This document shows, piece after piece, positions 47,081-59,110 of a stretch of DNA of 64,000 bases. The stretch is taken from the NCBI RefSeq assembly GCF_022201045.2, contig NC_068556.1:17155501-17219500 (forward strand). Reading direction: 5' to 3'. A program made the translations under genes and the position numbers. This DNA comes from Citrus sinensis. Taxonomy: Eukaryota > Streptophyta > Magnoliopsida > Sapindales > Rutaceae. Position 1 is the first letter of the stretch. Every line of letters starts with the position of its first letter. The notes under the pieces are model-generated. The model did no database searches, was not told the origin of the DNA, and saw nothing but the letters and a program-made list of their open reading frames with translations.

Positions 47081-48967
47081 TTTAAGATAGTTGTTTATCT
47101 CAAGGTGCGTCTTCGCAGAGGACTCAAATAATTTATTTTCTATCACAATTTATTTCCGCTCCCTTTTGAGTAGGAAGTAGTGCTGATTTCCGAGCTATCT
47201 TCTCAATAAAACTTTCAACTATTATAACAATTCAAAGAAAATATAATTATATACTAACATAAAGTGGAAAGTCAATTAAATTGGATTGTTTGATTAGATT
47301 GGATCAAATACGGGACGGTTAACTTCTAAATTCTGTAAGATATCCCTTTCAAAATAAGTAAAATAGAGGTGGTCCTAAGTGGACCACACTCCATTCTCAT
47401 TAAAGGGTTGTATTTATAGAAACTGTACATAAAAGAAAGCTATCGGCACCCTCTAAGACTTTCATAGAACCCTGCGCCTAGAACAATAGAACTTACAAAA
47501 AGAGAATAGAGCGGAGCTATTAGCACCTCTAAAAGAATTCTTATATCTTAAATTTATATTTTTAACTTTAATCAAATCACATTTGACAATTCATCTCTCT
47601 TCCACTAACCCCACATGGGTTTTATTTTTATTAAATAAGAAATAATTTTGTTGTTATAGTGAAATTATTTTTTATTTTTATTCTTAAATTAGTGGTTTCT
47701 GTTGGACTAAAATTTTTAGTTCATTATTTTCAAATTATGAAAGACTTATTGTCTTTTACTATTTTGGCTACTTGTTCTCTTGATTTTATCGATTTATGTG
47801 TTCATATAAAAACATGTGAATTGTCCCATTCAGAGTATAAAATGATATTGGATTAGTTTCTAGCAATCTTTTTTAGTATAAAAGAAATATTTATTTAATT
47901 CTTTTTTTTCTCTCTCGTATAGTAAAGTTAGTGAGAAAGAAGTGTACAAGGACGTTTGTGGAATTAAAATAGCTCCACTTAAGAGGATGGCCTTGAGTAT
48001 TTCTTATCTAGTTTTTAGATTCTATTTTCTACTAGTTCAACTTACTTCATAGTAATATTTTGATATATTTTCCCATGGAATGATAAAATTAAGTTAAGTA
48101 ATAATATAAATTCTATATTATAAGAATCTTATACACATATAAGAATAAGAATAAAAAGTTGGAAAAAGAAGTTCAAAGAATTTTAAATTGAAAAGTTGAT
48201 TCTCATGTGCCGAACAAGGGCTTCAGATTAAATTGTTGAAAAAGTTTTGTAATAAAAGATTTTTGTTTTCATATGATTTTTTAACAAAAAAGAATATATA
48301 AGGTTATTTGCGGAATTAACATAGGTGTTGTTAAAAGTAGTGTGATTTACATATGTCATCAACGGAGTAATTTTAGAAGAGATGTTTTATGAAGAGTTTA
48401 AAGTGGTGCTAATAGTTTCATTTATTGACAAATGAGTCAAAAAAACATCCAAAAGCTTCAAAGGCCTTTCATAATACTCATAATGGAACACAAAATAGTT
48501 AATTATACTTTACAACTCAAATTTTTTTTTAACATTTTACAACTCAAAACACGCTAGAAGATTTTTAATATTTCTTAGTTAACTATAAGATACTATATAA
48601 GTATATATAACAAAACAAGAATATATTGATTGATACCATATATTTGATACAAATGAATAGAAAATCTCTCACTTGATAGAATATATATAACATATGACAA
48701 GTTACATACATCTAATTTTCTGCATGCATATGGAAAAAAAATTAATTGTTTAAATTTCTAATTTGTCAAATCGAGGTTTGATTTCTGAATTTTTTTAGTT
48801 GTCAAGTGGATTAAATTCCCCCCCATATACACTGTCTAGAGAAACTCATGAATCTAAACAAACCAAACCTATATTAAATTTAATAATATCATTATCCTCA
48901 GACTCTTAGTTTTGCACTTTTGCTTGCATAAACGTTATGGAATTTAAACTTAAATCCACATTAAGAT
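47081..48967. repeat. Tandem unit 1 (about 1.9 kb)
   Basis: Starts with PrmA-flank copy B (47081-47235) and continues with a long AT-rich tract shared with unit 2. It ends in a truncated first exon of the cysteine-rich gene: ATG at 48937, coding MEFKLKSTLR then stop, against MELKLKPTFF in unit 2. At 48967 it breaks off and joins sequence leading into copy C. Short open frames near 47659 and 49567 are equivalent positions in the two units, but they are AT-rich and show no protein-level conservation I trust. Confidence 0.8.
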
Positions 48968-48992
48968 AATAACAATTAACATGTGAAACAAT

Positions 48993-50932
48993 TTATTGCT
49001 GCTCTGCTATATTAAGATAGTTGTTTATCTAAGGGTGCGTCTTCGATTCGCAGAGGACTCAAACAATTTATTTTCGATTACAATTTATTTCCCCTCCCAT
49101 CTGTAGGAATTAGTGCCGATTTTCGAGCAATCTTCTCGATAATAACAATTAACATTTCAAAGAAAATATAATTATATATGAACATAAAGCGGTGAGTCAT
49201 TGGATTAGATCAAATAAGGAGATGGTTACCTTATAAATTCTTTAAGGTACACCCATCTAAAATAAGTAAAATAGAGATGGTCGACATGTAAAATATATAA
49301 GGTGGCGAGGTCCATCTAATAATTCGATATTGTTTAACCTACACGCATATTAATGAAAGTTATTGACACCCTCTAAGACTCTCAGCCTAAAACTTGCAGA
49401 ACTACAAAAAGAGAATAGAGTGGAACTATTGGCACATCAAAAAGAATTCTTATATATTAAATTTATATTTTTAACTTTAATCAAATCACGTTTGACAATC
49501 CATGTCTCTTCTTCTAACCCCACATGGGTTTTATTTTTATTAAATAAAATATAGTTTTGTTGTTGTATGGAAAATATTTTTTATTTTATTTTTATTCTTA
49601 AATTAGTGGTTTCTGTTGGATTGAAAATTTTAGTTCATTATTTTCAAATTATGAAAGGCTTACCATTTTGGCTTCTTGTTCTCTTGATTTTTTTCAATTT
49701 ATGCGTTCATATAAAAGCACGTGAATTGTCACATTCAGCGTGTAAAATGATATTGGATTAGCTTCTAGCAATCTTTTTTAGTATAAAAGAAATATATATT
49801 TAATTCTTTTTTCTCTCTCTCATAGTAAAGTTAATGAGAAAGAAGTGTACAAGGACGTTTGTGGAATTAAAATAGCTCCACTCAAGAGGATGGCCTACAG
49901 TATTTCTTACCTAGTTTTTAGATTTTATTTTCTACTAGTTTAACTTACTTCATAGTAATATTTTGATATCTTTTCCCATGGAATGATAAAAAAAACTAAT
50001 AATATGAATTCTATATTATAAAATTCGTATATACATATAATAATAAGAATAAAAAGTTGGAAAACGAAGCTCAAAAAATTTTAAATTGAAAAGTTGATTC
50101 TCATGTACCGAACAAGGGCTTCAAATTAAATTGGTGAAAAAGTTTCCTAATAAAAGATTTTTGTTTTCATATGATTTTTTAAGAAAAAAGAATATATAAA
50201 GTTATTTCTGAAATTAACATAGGTGTTGTTAAAAGTAGAATATATATAGCATATGACAAGTTACATACATCTAATTTTCTGCATGCATATGGAACAAATT
50301 CAATTGTTTAAATTTCTAATTTGTCAAATCGAGGTTTGATTTCTGAAATTTTTAGCTGTCAAATGGATTAAATTTCCCCCCATACATACTGTCTAGAGAA
50401 ACTCACGAATCTAAACGAACCAAACCCATATCTTCAAAGACCTTTCATAATACCTGTAATGGAACACAAAATAGTTAATTGTACTTTACAACTCAATTTT
50501 TTTTTATAAACATTTTACAACTCAAAACACGCTAGAAGATCTTTAATATTTCTTCGTTTACCATAAGCTACTATAAGTATATATAACAAAACAAGAATTT
50601 ATTGATCGATAACATACATTTGATACAAATGAAGTAGAAAATCTTCCACCTAATAGAATATATATAGTATATGAGAAGTTACATGCACCTAATTTTCTGC
50701 ATGCATATGGAAAAAAAAAATTAATTGTTTAAATTTCTAATTTGTCAAATCGAGGTTTGATTTCTGAAATTTTTAGCTGTCAAATGGATTAAATTTCCCC
50801 CCATATATACTGTCTAGAGAAACTCATGAATCTAAACGAACCAAACCAATATTAAATTTAATAATATCACTATCCTCAGATTGCACTTCTGTTTACGTAA
50901 ACATTATGGAACTTAAACTTAAACCCACATTT
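48993..50932. repeat. Tandem unit 2 (about 1.9 kb)
   Basis: Starts with PrmA-flank copy C (48993-49155) and parallels unit 1 block by block, with small indels. It ends in the intact first exon of the cysteine-rich gene. An extra internal duplication repeats the stretch GACAAGTTACATACATCTAA to CTAGAGAAACTCA: once in unit 1 (48678-48871) and twice here (50238-50430 and 50656-50850). Confidence 0.8.
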
Positions 50933-51254
50933 TTCATCACTCTCTTGGTGGGCTCATGTTTGTTCCTTAATCTTCTCTTCCTCATCTTTTTAATGCATGC
51001 ATAATTAGCTATAATATGACAACTAATTGGTTGGCATTTATATTTGCAGTTGTGTTATTAGCATTAGGCTAATTAATTGTTTGGCAGGTGAATTGTTTTA
51101 TATTTCCACGCCGGCAGTTGATGCTCAACTGGAATCAAAAGCAGTCACTTGTAAAAGCAATGCTGACTGTGACAATCCCTGTCATTCGTTCGAATATGAT
51201 CTTAATACCCATCTCTGCGTTTGTGTTCCTGGCCGCAATTCGACGTGTTGTTGA
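50906..51254 (+). CDS. Small secreted cysteine-rich peptide (defensin/NCR-like), 2 exons
   Basis: Exon 1 starts at ATG 50906 and codes a hydrophobic stretch (KPTFFITLLVG), a signal-peptide core. A GTTTGT donor at 50958 gives a phase-1 junction that fits the acceptor TTTGGCAG|GT at 51088; this donor is my best choice but not certain. Exon 2 codes FYISTPAVDAQLESKAVTC and then a domain with spacing C-x5-C-x3-C-x11-C-x-C-x7-CC, ending at TGA 51252-51254. About 73 aa in total. The pattern resembles late-nodulin/NCR-type and defensin-like peptides, which are secreted and often act in defence or signalling. The exact family is not recognised. Its upstream region is the duplicated unit described above. 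Confidence 0.6.
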
Positions 51255-52601
51255 AGAGATTAAAGCTTGTATTGCAAGTTCTAGTGATATTTGGGATGCT
51301 GAATTGCAAAGTTTGTAACGTTACAATCTTTGTTTCATTTCTTACATCATATGTCAAATAAAAGTATCAACTAAGAATTGCTGCCTCTCTTCTATTATGC
51401 ATATTAAAATCGTGTACAAAAATTTACAAATCATCTCCATGTACTATACATTTGGAGAAGTCATTGAGTTTTTGTTTTTTTTGGTTAAAGCCAAGCCAAA
51501 AAGCCTGAAGTATGCATTCTATATTTTTTTAAAAACTTTTTTCATTATATTTTACAAATTTATAGTTTATAAAATTTAGTTTTTTCTTTGTTAGATTAGG
51601 CTTTAAAAGTTGGGCGACTTAAAACTTTAAATATATGCTGTGAGTGGATTAAATATATGTTAAAAGTTATGTTTTAATTACAATAATATATATTTTCAAA
51701 ATTTTTAATATTTTTTGGGCTTTCGAGCTGGATTTGGGCTTTTTAGCCGAAGCCCAAGTCTAACCAGAATACTTAGAAAACATGCTCTAGCTGGATCGGA
51801 TTTTTCTGCTACTCCTACTTAGAATTCAATTACCATTGATTTCATTGATGGATTGTTATTATAAATAGTGTCTTAAGATTTAATCCTTTAAAAAAGGTGA
51901 GGGTTCATATAATACTGATATTTGAATCATTGAATGATACAATGATGACAAAAGAGCTATAAATTTTATTTATAGTGTTAAATAAATATTATAATTATTT
52001 TTCAATTAACTTTGTAACATTACAAAATTTACTATTATTTTTGTCACCCTTATGTCGCTGTTAGAACTCTTTATTGTTTTTAGTTTCTTAAAAAAGAATG
52101 CTAAAAAGATCTCCAAATTTCTACGGGATATGTATGTAGTTTTAAAATAAACATGTATTAAATATAAAATTTTACAAACGATTTAGTACTTTCTCCGAAT
52201 CTCGTTGAAGAAATAAGGCAGCATCGTACATGATTAAGAATGCATATTTATTTGAGTAATTTTACATTTTTAACCATGGGATACAAATTTTATTTGTGAT
52301 ATACATACATGCAAGTCTCGCAATAAATTTAACACACCATACATGATTTTGCATTTTTCCACAGCATAAATTATTAAATAATTGATGTCCTGTTTATTTT
52401 TCTCTGCTTTATTCTTTTTACAACATATGGAAGACGAGAGTATTGTAAGATTATGCCTTGATCTATTCTAATTTGAGAGTCAACGATCTTGATTCAACTT
52501 CTTGACTGGAGAACTAGCTAAGAGAAGGGAGGTATTGGAGCCAGCACTAATGTTTGAATTGAGAGCTTTAAAGCATATTTTCCTTTTAATTATTTCTTTG
52601 C
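51255..52601. other. AT-rich spacer before the NB-ARC fragment
   Basis: Holds the 3' UTR of the peptide gene and about 1.2 kb with no gene seen. Confidence 0.4.
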
Positions 52602-53830
52602 ATGCTCTTGGACAGATTTCAGGGTGGATCTGAGGGAGGAGGAGATATGGACATCAACTTTAGACTATTTTCAGAGAGGCTGAGAAGGGTGTTAGCTGGT
52701 GAAGAAGTCACGTTGCTTAATGCTGCGAAACAACCTATTCAGAACCTTCATGCCCAGACCGAAATCGTTACTTCTTGGCTGAGGGAATTTGAATATGATA
52801 TCTCCTGCCTTCTGTTCGAAAAAATGGCGGAGGAGGAAATTGAAAACCCAGATCTGGCGACCGTGAATCTGAGAAGGTGATTGACACATTCATCAACAGC
52901 ATCACTCAACAAAAGAGTCAAAGCAGATACAGCAAGGACATTTGTGATGCTCTGCAAGGACTCCAAAGCAGAATCACTGAGATTAAGCAACGAGTTTAAC
53001 AACTTAAGCACATCGATTCCGAAATGATTGATGAGTTCAGAAGTGTTGAAGCTGAATCATGTTATTTTCCTGCATCTTCATCTTATAAGAATAGGAACAC
53101 GGTGGGCCTAGATGATAGAATGGAGGAGTTGTTAGATCTATTGATCGAGGGACCAACTCAGCTTTCGGTGGTGGCCATACTCGATAGCATTGGGTTGGAC
53201 AAGACGGCTTTCACTGCGGAGGCATACAATAGCAGTTATATGAAGCATTATTTTGATTATCTCGCTTGGATTCCAGCGCCTTATCACTATGACCCTGACC
53301 AAATATTAGATATCGTTGCTGTGATTCTTTTGCCTTTTTCTATGTTTAGTAAAATAAAGGATAAAGATTACGAAATGAAAAAAATTATTCTTGGTGAATA
53401 TCTAATGACTAAGCGGTATTTGATTGTGCTTGATGATGTGTGGAGCACAAATGTATTGGATGTTGTTCAAGAAATCCTTCCGGATAATCAGAATGGAAGT
53501 AGAGTATTAATAACACTCACTCAAATTAAGATGATCACCTCATTTCAGCTCGAAGACAGAGAGAACATTCGGCTTGATTTAGTGCCCACTGGAGGACCAT
53601 TGAGAGCTACATACCAAGGATGGCCTTTCCTCATCTTATATCATGGAAGCATCTCATTAGAAGAAAATATAGAGGAAGTATTCAATATACCCACTGGGAA
53701 TCTAACCTTCGTATGTTGCAAGCTACCTTTTCACTTGAAACTTTGTTTTCTCTACTTATCATTGTTTCCCGCACACCTAGAGATATCCACCAGGCAGTTA
53801 TATCAGTTGTGGATAGCTGAAGGTTTTGTT
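52602..53830 (+). pseudogene. CC-NB-ARC disease-resistance gene fragment, cut by a Tat retrotransposon
   Basis: The N-terminal coiled-coil-like part (52602-52880) loses frame near 52858, and the continuation has a TAA at 52997-52999. From 53024 the NB-ARC domain is open. It has a P-loop position reading SIGLDKTAF (Asp where most members have Gly in GKT), kinase-2 RYLIVLDDVWS, RNBS-B GSRVLITLTQ, and RNBS-D LKLCFLYLSLFP ending LYQLWIAEGF. Coding then stops at the first base of the LTR (53831), so the LRR half is missing from this window and may lie beyond 64000. Resistance proteins of this type detect pathogen effectors. The earlier frameshift and stop show it was probably decaying on its own. 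Confidence 0.85.
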
Positions 53831-54512
53831 TGTGGGATATGCTTCGACGAAGACCAGCAGTGATGAGCAGACATCTGATAACAGGGTTCCTCGAGCAGGT
53901 ATATCTTGTAAGAGTCTGGTATCCGGGGGAGCAGGAGCAGGAAAATCCTGCTCATCCACGAGCACGTCATCCACGAGGCCAATCTCTTGTTGGAAGCATA
54001 GAGCCATTCCTGCTTCATTCCTGCTAAAGGTTGAGTCAAGGAGACCCGGTCAACGACAGTTGGCGAGGCGTGCTCTCCAGTCTGAGAATCAAGGCACGGA
54101 GGTCACGCAACCACCCACGACTACGGAAATAGGGCATCCACTTTCGAGAGGTGGGAGGATAACGAGCGCGAATGGAGGGAAGGCCCGAGTTCAGAAGTGG
54201 CCTATAAAAAGGTAGCCAACGAAGGTAAAATGGTTAGATTTTTTGAGATTGCAACTAAGAAAAGAGAGCTTTAAGAACTGAAACTAAAGAGAAGCCATAA
54301 GATTCGTGGCAAACATTCCTAGAACCTTCATATCTGATTTGAGCGTCGGAGGGTTTACGCCGGGAAAACAACCGGCGTACTCTGACCTGCTTCTGTGTAC
54401 GCAGGAACTTTTAGAGAAGAAACCTTACGAGGAGAGATCCTGGTCGTGGTAGAGTTGGTCGAGCAGAGGTCCTGGTCTTGGTAGAGAAGACAACCAGAAT
54501 CTCGCATCAACA
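53831..54512 (+). repeat. Tat 5' LTR (682 bp)
   Basis: TGTGGGATATGC...CGCATCAACA, with TG...CA ends. Contains a TATAAAA box at 54203-54209. Confidence 0.92.
54203..54209 (+). promoter_or_regulatory. TATA box in Tat LTR
   Basis: CCTATAAAAAGG in the middle of the LTR, the probable boundary region of U3 and R. Confidence 0.65.
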
Positions 54513-54515
54513 TTT

Positions 54516-54533
54516 TGGCGCTGTCTGTGGGGA
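54516..54533 (+). other. Tat primer-binding site
   Basis: TGGCGCTGTCTGTGGGGA starts 3 nt after the LTR. It has the TGG start expected for a tRNA CCA end; I do not assign the tRNA. Confidence 0.7.
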
Positions 54534-54590
54534 GCTGATAAAAAAGCTTCTGTTAATAACAAGAAGAGGAGTGAAGCAAGTGGAAAGGCA

Positions 54591-56220
54591 ATGGAGACAG
54601 GAGGAAGTAGTGCACAAGGGGGTGATATGAGTATTAATGATTTCGTGACGCTGAGGGAGATAGCTAGTGAAGCACGGGAAAAAGCCATGTTCGACCGGAT
54701 GGAACGAATGGAAAAGCAGATGGAGACCCTGACAACCATCCTACATGAGTTGCGGAGTGAACGAAGGGGAACCCAGGAGGAAAGGGTGAGAGGTGGTGGA
54801 GTGACACCAGGTCCCGGTAGTACGAGGAGAAGTCAAACCACCGGAAGATTTGGTGGTGAGAGAGGTAACATACCTCTGCGGGGGGAATTTCATAAAGAGG
54901 AAGAGCAATCCCCGGCAAGACAGATTTTTGACGAGGACGACGGGGTGACGAATGCAGAGGAAACTGAGTTGAGGCGACACGTGCATGATGTAGAGCAAGA
55001 GCGGGATCAAGTTGCAGCATGTGACCCTGGGCGTGCAGTGCAGCTGGAGGAGGAAGTGCGCAGACTAGCGCAGATAATTGACGACATGCAAGGAAGGAGC
55101 AGAGCTCCTGGTTGGAGGATAATGCTGGACGGAGCAGAGATCATGAGGCCAGTTATTCCGAGAGATTTCCGCCTCCCAGACCTTAGATATTCGGGACGAA
55201 TTGATCCGCTGGTGCACATAGAGCGCTTCAACGACATAACCGGGGTACAAGGATTATCTCAATCCCAAAGGTGCAGGGTGTTCCCACTATCCCTTGAGGG
55301 AGGTGCACGCGAGTGGTACAGGAAACTTCCTCGGGGGAGCATTAAAACCTTCGAGCAGATGTGCCAGGAATTTGCAGAGCAGTTTCGTGGGGCAATGGCA
55401 CCAGAAGATGACATGATGAAGTTGAAAAACATGAAGCAGGGGGAACAAGAAACCCTTCGGGAATTCATCAAGAGGTTTCATCGTGTTGTCCTCGATTTGG
55501 GAGCCTTCAACCATCCTCAGGCATTAAAGGGACTGAAAGAAAGGGTGAAGATAGGAAGACTGTGGTACAATTTGAGAAGCCCAGTTAGTCAGACGTATGC
55601 AGCCGCATACGAGCAGGCTAAGAAGGACATTGAGATTGAAGAGGAAAAGGCAGCACGGATCAAGATAGACCAGTTATAAGGGTTGGGAAAGAAAGAGAAG
55701 AAAGCATTACCAGGGAATGAGCCGATAAGGAGGAGGGACCACCATGCCTCAGGTAGTGGAGCAGAAGGTCGGGTAACTGCTTACCAGCCTCATCAGAGGC
55801 CACCACAGTATCAACGCAGTAGGGTGCAACCTCCTCGTTCCCCAGCTAGGGAGCCTTGGAGAAGGCATGACTCGGCATATGGTGGTCTTCATCAACACCC
55901 CCACGGTAATAGAGGGAGTAGACCAGAAGTGCTGCCACCGCCTCCAGCTCAGAACGGAGCAAATAGAGAAATGGTAGTGCACCTGATCGACCAGAACCAG
56001 GACTATGGGCGGTATACTTCCTTGAAGATGTCCCTGGACGAGGTGTACGAGGCCATAAAGGACCGAGGGTTGCTGTATCTCCCTGTCCCAATAATAAAAC
56101 TACCCAGCAGGAGAGATAGGGGACGCTATTGTAAGTTCCATGGCACTCATGGCCATACCACAGCAGAATGCTGAGATCTCAAGACCCAGGTTGAAGATTT
56201 GGTGAGAAATCGGTACCTGG
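54591..56220 (+). pseudogene. Tat gag with zinc knuckle
   Basis: Starts METGGSSAQGGDMSINDF. A long coiled-coil N-terminal part precedes the gag core (GARLEWY-type block GGAREWYRKLPRGSIKTFEQ, about residue 240). The knuckle CKFHGTHGHTTAEC is at about 56133-56174. Two stops lie in the same frame: TAA at 55677-55679 and TGA at 56172-56174 directly after the last Cys. The frame is otherwise continuous, so both are point mutations rather than domain ends. Confidence 0.85.
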
Positions 56221-58560
56221 ATGAGTTTATAGATGGGACCTTCCCAATGGTAGCCTCGACAAGTGAAGGGGAGCAGAGTGACATGAACTTGAGGCGTGAG
56301 CAGCCTACAGTAAGGGTGATAGCTGGGGGCCCAACATTGGCCGGAGATTCCAACAGATTGAGGAAGAATTATGCTAGATACGCCATGACCAGTAAAGAGG
56401 TATTCTTTAACATCCCAGCAGCCAAACGAGCAAGGGTCAGGCAAGTGCCAATCATGGGGACGGATGAAGATGAGGAAGGGATTCTATACCCCCACGAGGA
56501 TGCTTTAGTCATCAAGGCTACTGTCGCTAGCAAGAAGTTTGACCGAATATTGATTGATACAGGGAGCTCAGTTGATGTGTTATTTAAGTCAACTTTGGAG
56601 GAGATGAGAATAGCAGACCAGAAGTTGGAGTACACCAATACCTCCTTGAAGGGGTTCGGAGGAGGAAAACTAGTCCCTCTGGGCGTGGTCGAGCTGCCTA
56701 TCACGATTGGGAGCTCCCCGACAGAAAGGACAATGATACTGGACTTTGTGGTGGTGGATGAAGAAGGTCCTTACCAGATGATCCTAGGTCGGCCATTTCT
56801 AAGGATGAGCAAAGCGGTACTGTCCAACCATTATTTGGGTCTCAAGTACCGGGTGAATGGGGTAGTTGGAGTGGTACGAGGAGACCAGAGAATCGCAAGA
56901 AGCTGCTACTCCTCGGCAGCAAGGGAAGCAATGCAGATAACATCCCTGGATACCTGAGTGGAAAACAAGAATAGCAGACAAGAACCTGTAGAGGAGCTGG
57001 AGACAGTAAGCTTGGGACCAGAGAATCCGGGAAAGATGATCAGAATCGGGTCGAGACTTAAGGAAGAGCTGAAGCAGGAGTTGGTGAAATGCTTACAGGC
57101 TCATGCAGATGTGTTTTCTTGGACACATGAAGACATGCCAGGGATTGATCCTGAGGTAGCATGCCATAAGCTGGCAATAAAGAAAGGTGCTCGAGCAGTA
57201 AGGCAGAAAAGGAGGTGCTTCAACCAGGAGAGATATGAGGCTATAAATGGCGAGGTGAAGAAGCTCTTGAGAGCAGGGTTCATTCGGGAAGTCAATTACC
57301 CTGAGTGGATATCGAATGTGGTGTTGGTAAAGAAGGCAAATGGCAAGTGGAGGATGTGTGTAGATTTCACAGATTTTAATAAGGCGTGCCCAAAAGACAG
57401 CTTTCCTTTACCAAAGATCGATCAGCTAGTAGATTCAACTGCTGGACACGGCCTGCTTAGCTTCATGGATGCATTCTCGGGATATAACCAGATCCCCATG
57501 TACGAGCAGGATCAGGAGACCACGACTTTCATTACTAACCAGGGCTTGTTCTGTTACAGGGTAATGCCATTTGGTCTTAAAAATGCTGGGGCCACATACC
57601 AGAGGCTGGTGAACAAAGTCTTTAAGCCATTGATCGGGAGAACCATGGAGGTGTACGTGGACGACATGATAACCAAGTCGAAAATCCCGAAGGAACATGT
57701 CGGACACCTCGAGGAGACATTCGGGCTTTTGAGGAAGTATAAGATGAAGCTCAACCCGGAAAAGTGTGCTTTTGGGGTCGAGTCAGGGAAATTCCTTGGA
57801 TTCATGGTGAGCCATAGGGGGATTGAAGCAAATCCCGAGAAGATCCAGGCGATCGTGCAGATGAGGTCTCCTCGTAGCCTGAAGGAGGTGCAAAGCCTCA
57901 CGGGGAGGTTGGCGGTGTTGAGCAGATTCATATCCAAGGCTACAGATAAGTGTCAACCATTCTTTCAAGTGATAAGGAGGGGAAAGAAAACAGAGTGGAC
58001 CCCAGAATGCGAGGACGCCTTCTAGAACTTGAAGCAGTACTTGCAGCTAGCACCTCTGCTGTCCACACCGAGGGATGGGGATAAGTTATTTTGTATTTGG
58101 CGATATCAGATCGGGCCACAAGTTCTGTTCTGGCGAGAGAGGAAGAAGGGGTTTAGTATCCAATATACTACACCAGCAAGGCCCTGCTCGACGCTGAGAC
58201 CAGATACCCACCGTTGGAAAAATGGGCGCTTGCCCTTGTGGTTGCTGCTCGGAAGCTGAGGCCATACTTTCAAGCATTCCCAGTCTCGGTAATAACAAAC
58301 CAGCCATTGCGTCAAACTTTGCACAAGCCAGATGCTTTTGGTCAGCTCGTCTAGTGGGCTATAGAGCTGAGTGAGTTCGACATAGACTACAAACCTCGAG
58401 CAGCGATAAAGGCTCAGGCAATGGACGATTTCGTAGCAGAATTCACAGAGCCCGAAGTATGTTTGGACCAACGAGATGTAGTTACAGACAGTAGCGAAGC
58501 TCAAGTATGGCAAAGGTCTGTAGATGGGTCATCAAGGGAGTAGGGATCAGGAACAGGGAT
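56199..58560 (+). pseudogene. Tat protease, reverse transcriptase and RNase H
   Basis: The protease has IDTGSSVDVLF (active Asp codon 56555-56557) and MILGRPFL. TGA at 56955-56957 interrupts before RT. RT is open from 56958 to 58025, with VVLVKKANGKWRMCVDFTDF, FPLPKIDQLVD, FMDAFSGYNQIPM, VMPFGLKNAGATYQ and the active site YVDD (57654-57665). TAG at 58023-58025 ends the frame where a Gln is expected. RNase H follows but changes frame near 58090 and has further TAG codons (near 58158, 58351 and 58541). All protein domains share one frame as far as RT, so gag-pro-pol was one polyprotein. Confidence 0.87.
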
Positions 58561-58564
58561 TGTC

Positions 58565-59110
58565 TTGGAAGGCCCAGAGGGGGAGGAGATCTCTTATGCT
58601 GTAAAGTTAGAATTCACAGCCACAAATAACCAGGCAGAGTATGAAGCCTTGATAGCAGGTTTGGAATTGGCTAAGGTCGTGAAAGCAGATAGAGTGAAGA
58701 TCAGAACTGATTCCCAGCTGGTTGCGAATCATGTCAGTGAAAAATTTCAACTGAGAGAGGAGAAGATGAAGCAGTACCTGAAGATAGTCAGGCAGATGAT
58801 GGGGAAATTTGAAGTTGTGGAGGTGGTACAAATCCCCAAGGAGCAGAATAGTCGAGCAAATATTTTGGCCAGGATGGCAGCGGTAGCAGACCCAAAAATG
58901 CCAAAGTCGATCCCTCTGGAGGTGAAGTCCAGCCCGAGTATCGAGCAGAATTTGGGGGTGCTGCGGATAGAAAAAAAATGCTCGTGGATGGACCCGATAA
59001 TTTCATACCTTAAAGACGGGGTATTGCCACCAGATAAGCTGCGAGCTCGGAAGATTAGAGCCCATGCCTCGAGATACACGATGATTGATGGGGTATTGTA
59101 TCGGCAAAGA
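58565..59110 (+). pseudogene. Second, archaeal-type RNase H domain (Tat aRNH)
   Basis: Contains the block LEFTATNNQAEYEALIAGLE followed by VKIRTDSQLVANHV and IPKEQNSRANILARMA, typical of the additional RNase H that Tat elements acquired next to the original one. It lies between RNase H and integrase in the same frame as integrase. Confidence 0.82.

Noticed and set aside
47659..47856. Short open frame with a similar frame at 49567-49761, as if a conserved protein
   Set aside because: The two lie at equivalent positions of the recent tandem units, so similarity comes from duplication. Composition is AT-driven and indels change their ends.
53831..53863. Extension of the NB-ARC frame by CGICFDEDQQ
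   Set aside because: Those codons are the first bases of the retrotransposon LTR, present again at 63766, so they are not part of the resistance gene.
55677..58025. Programmed stop-codon read-through in the Tat gag-pro-pol
   Set aside because: There are several different stops (TAA, TGA, TAG) at ordinary domain positions plus frameshifts, which fits decay better than a recoding signal.
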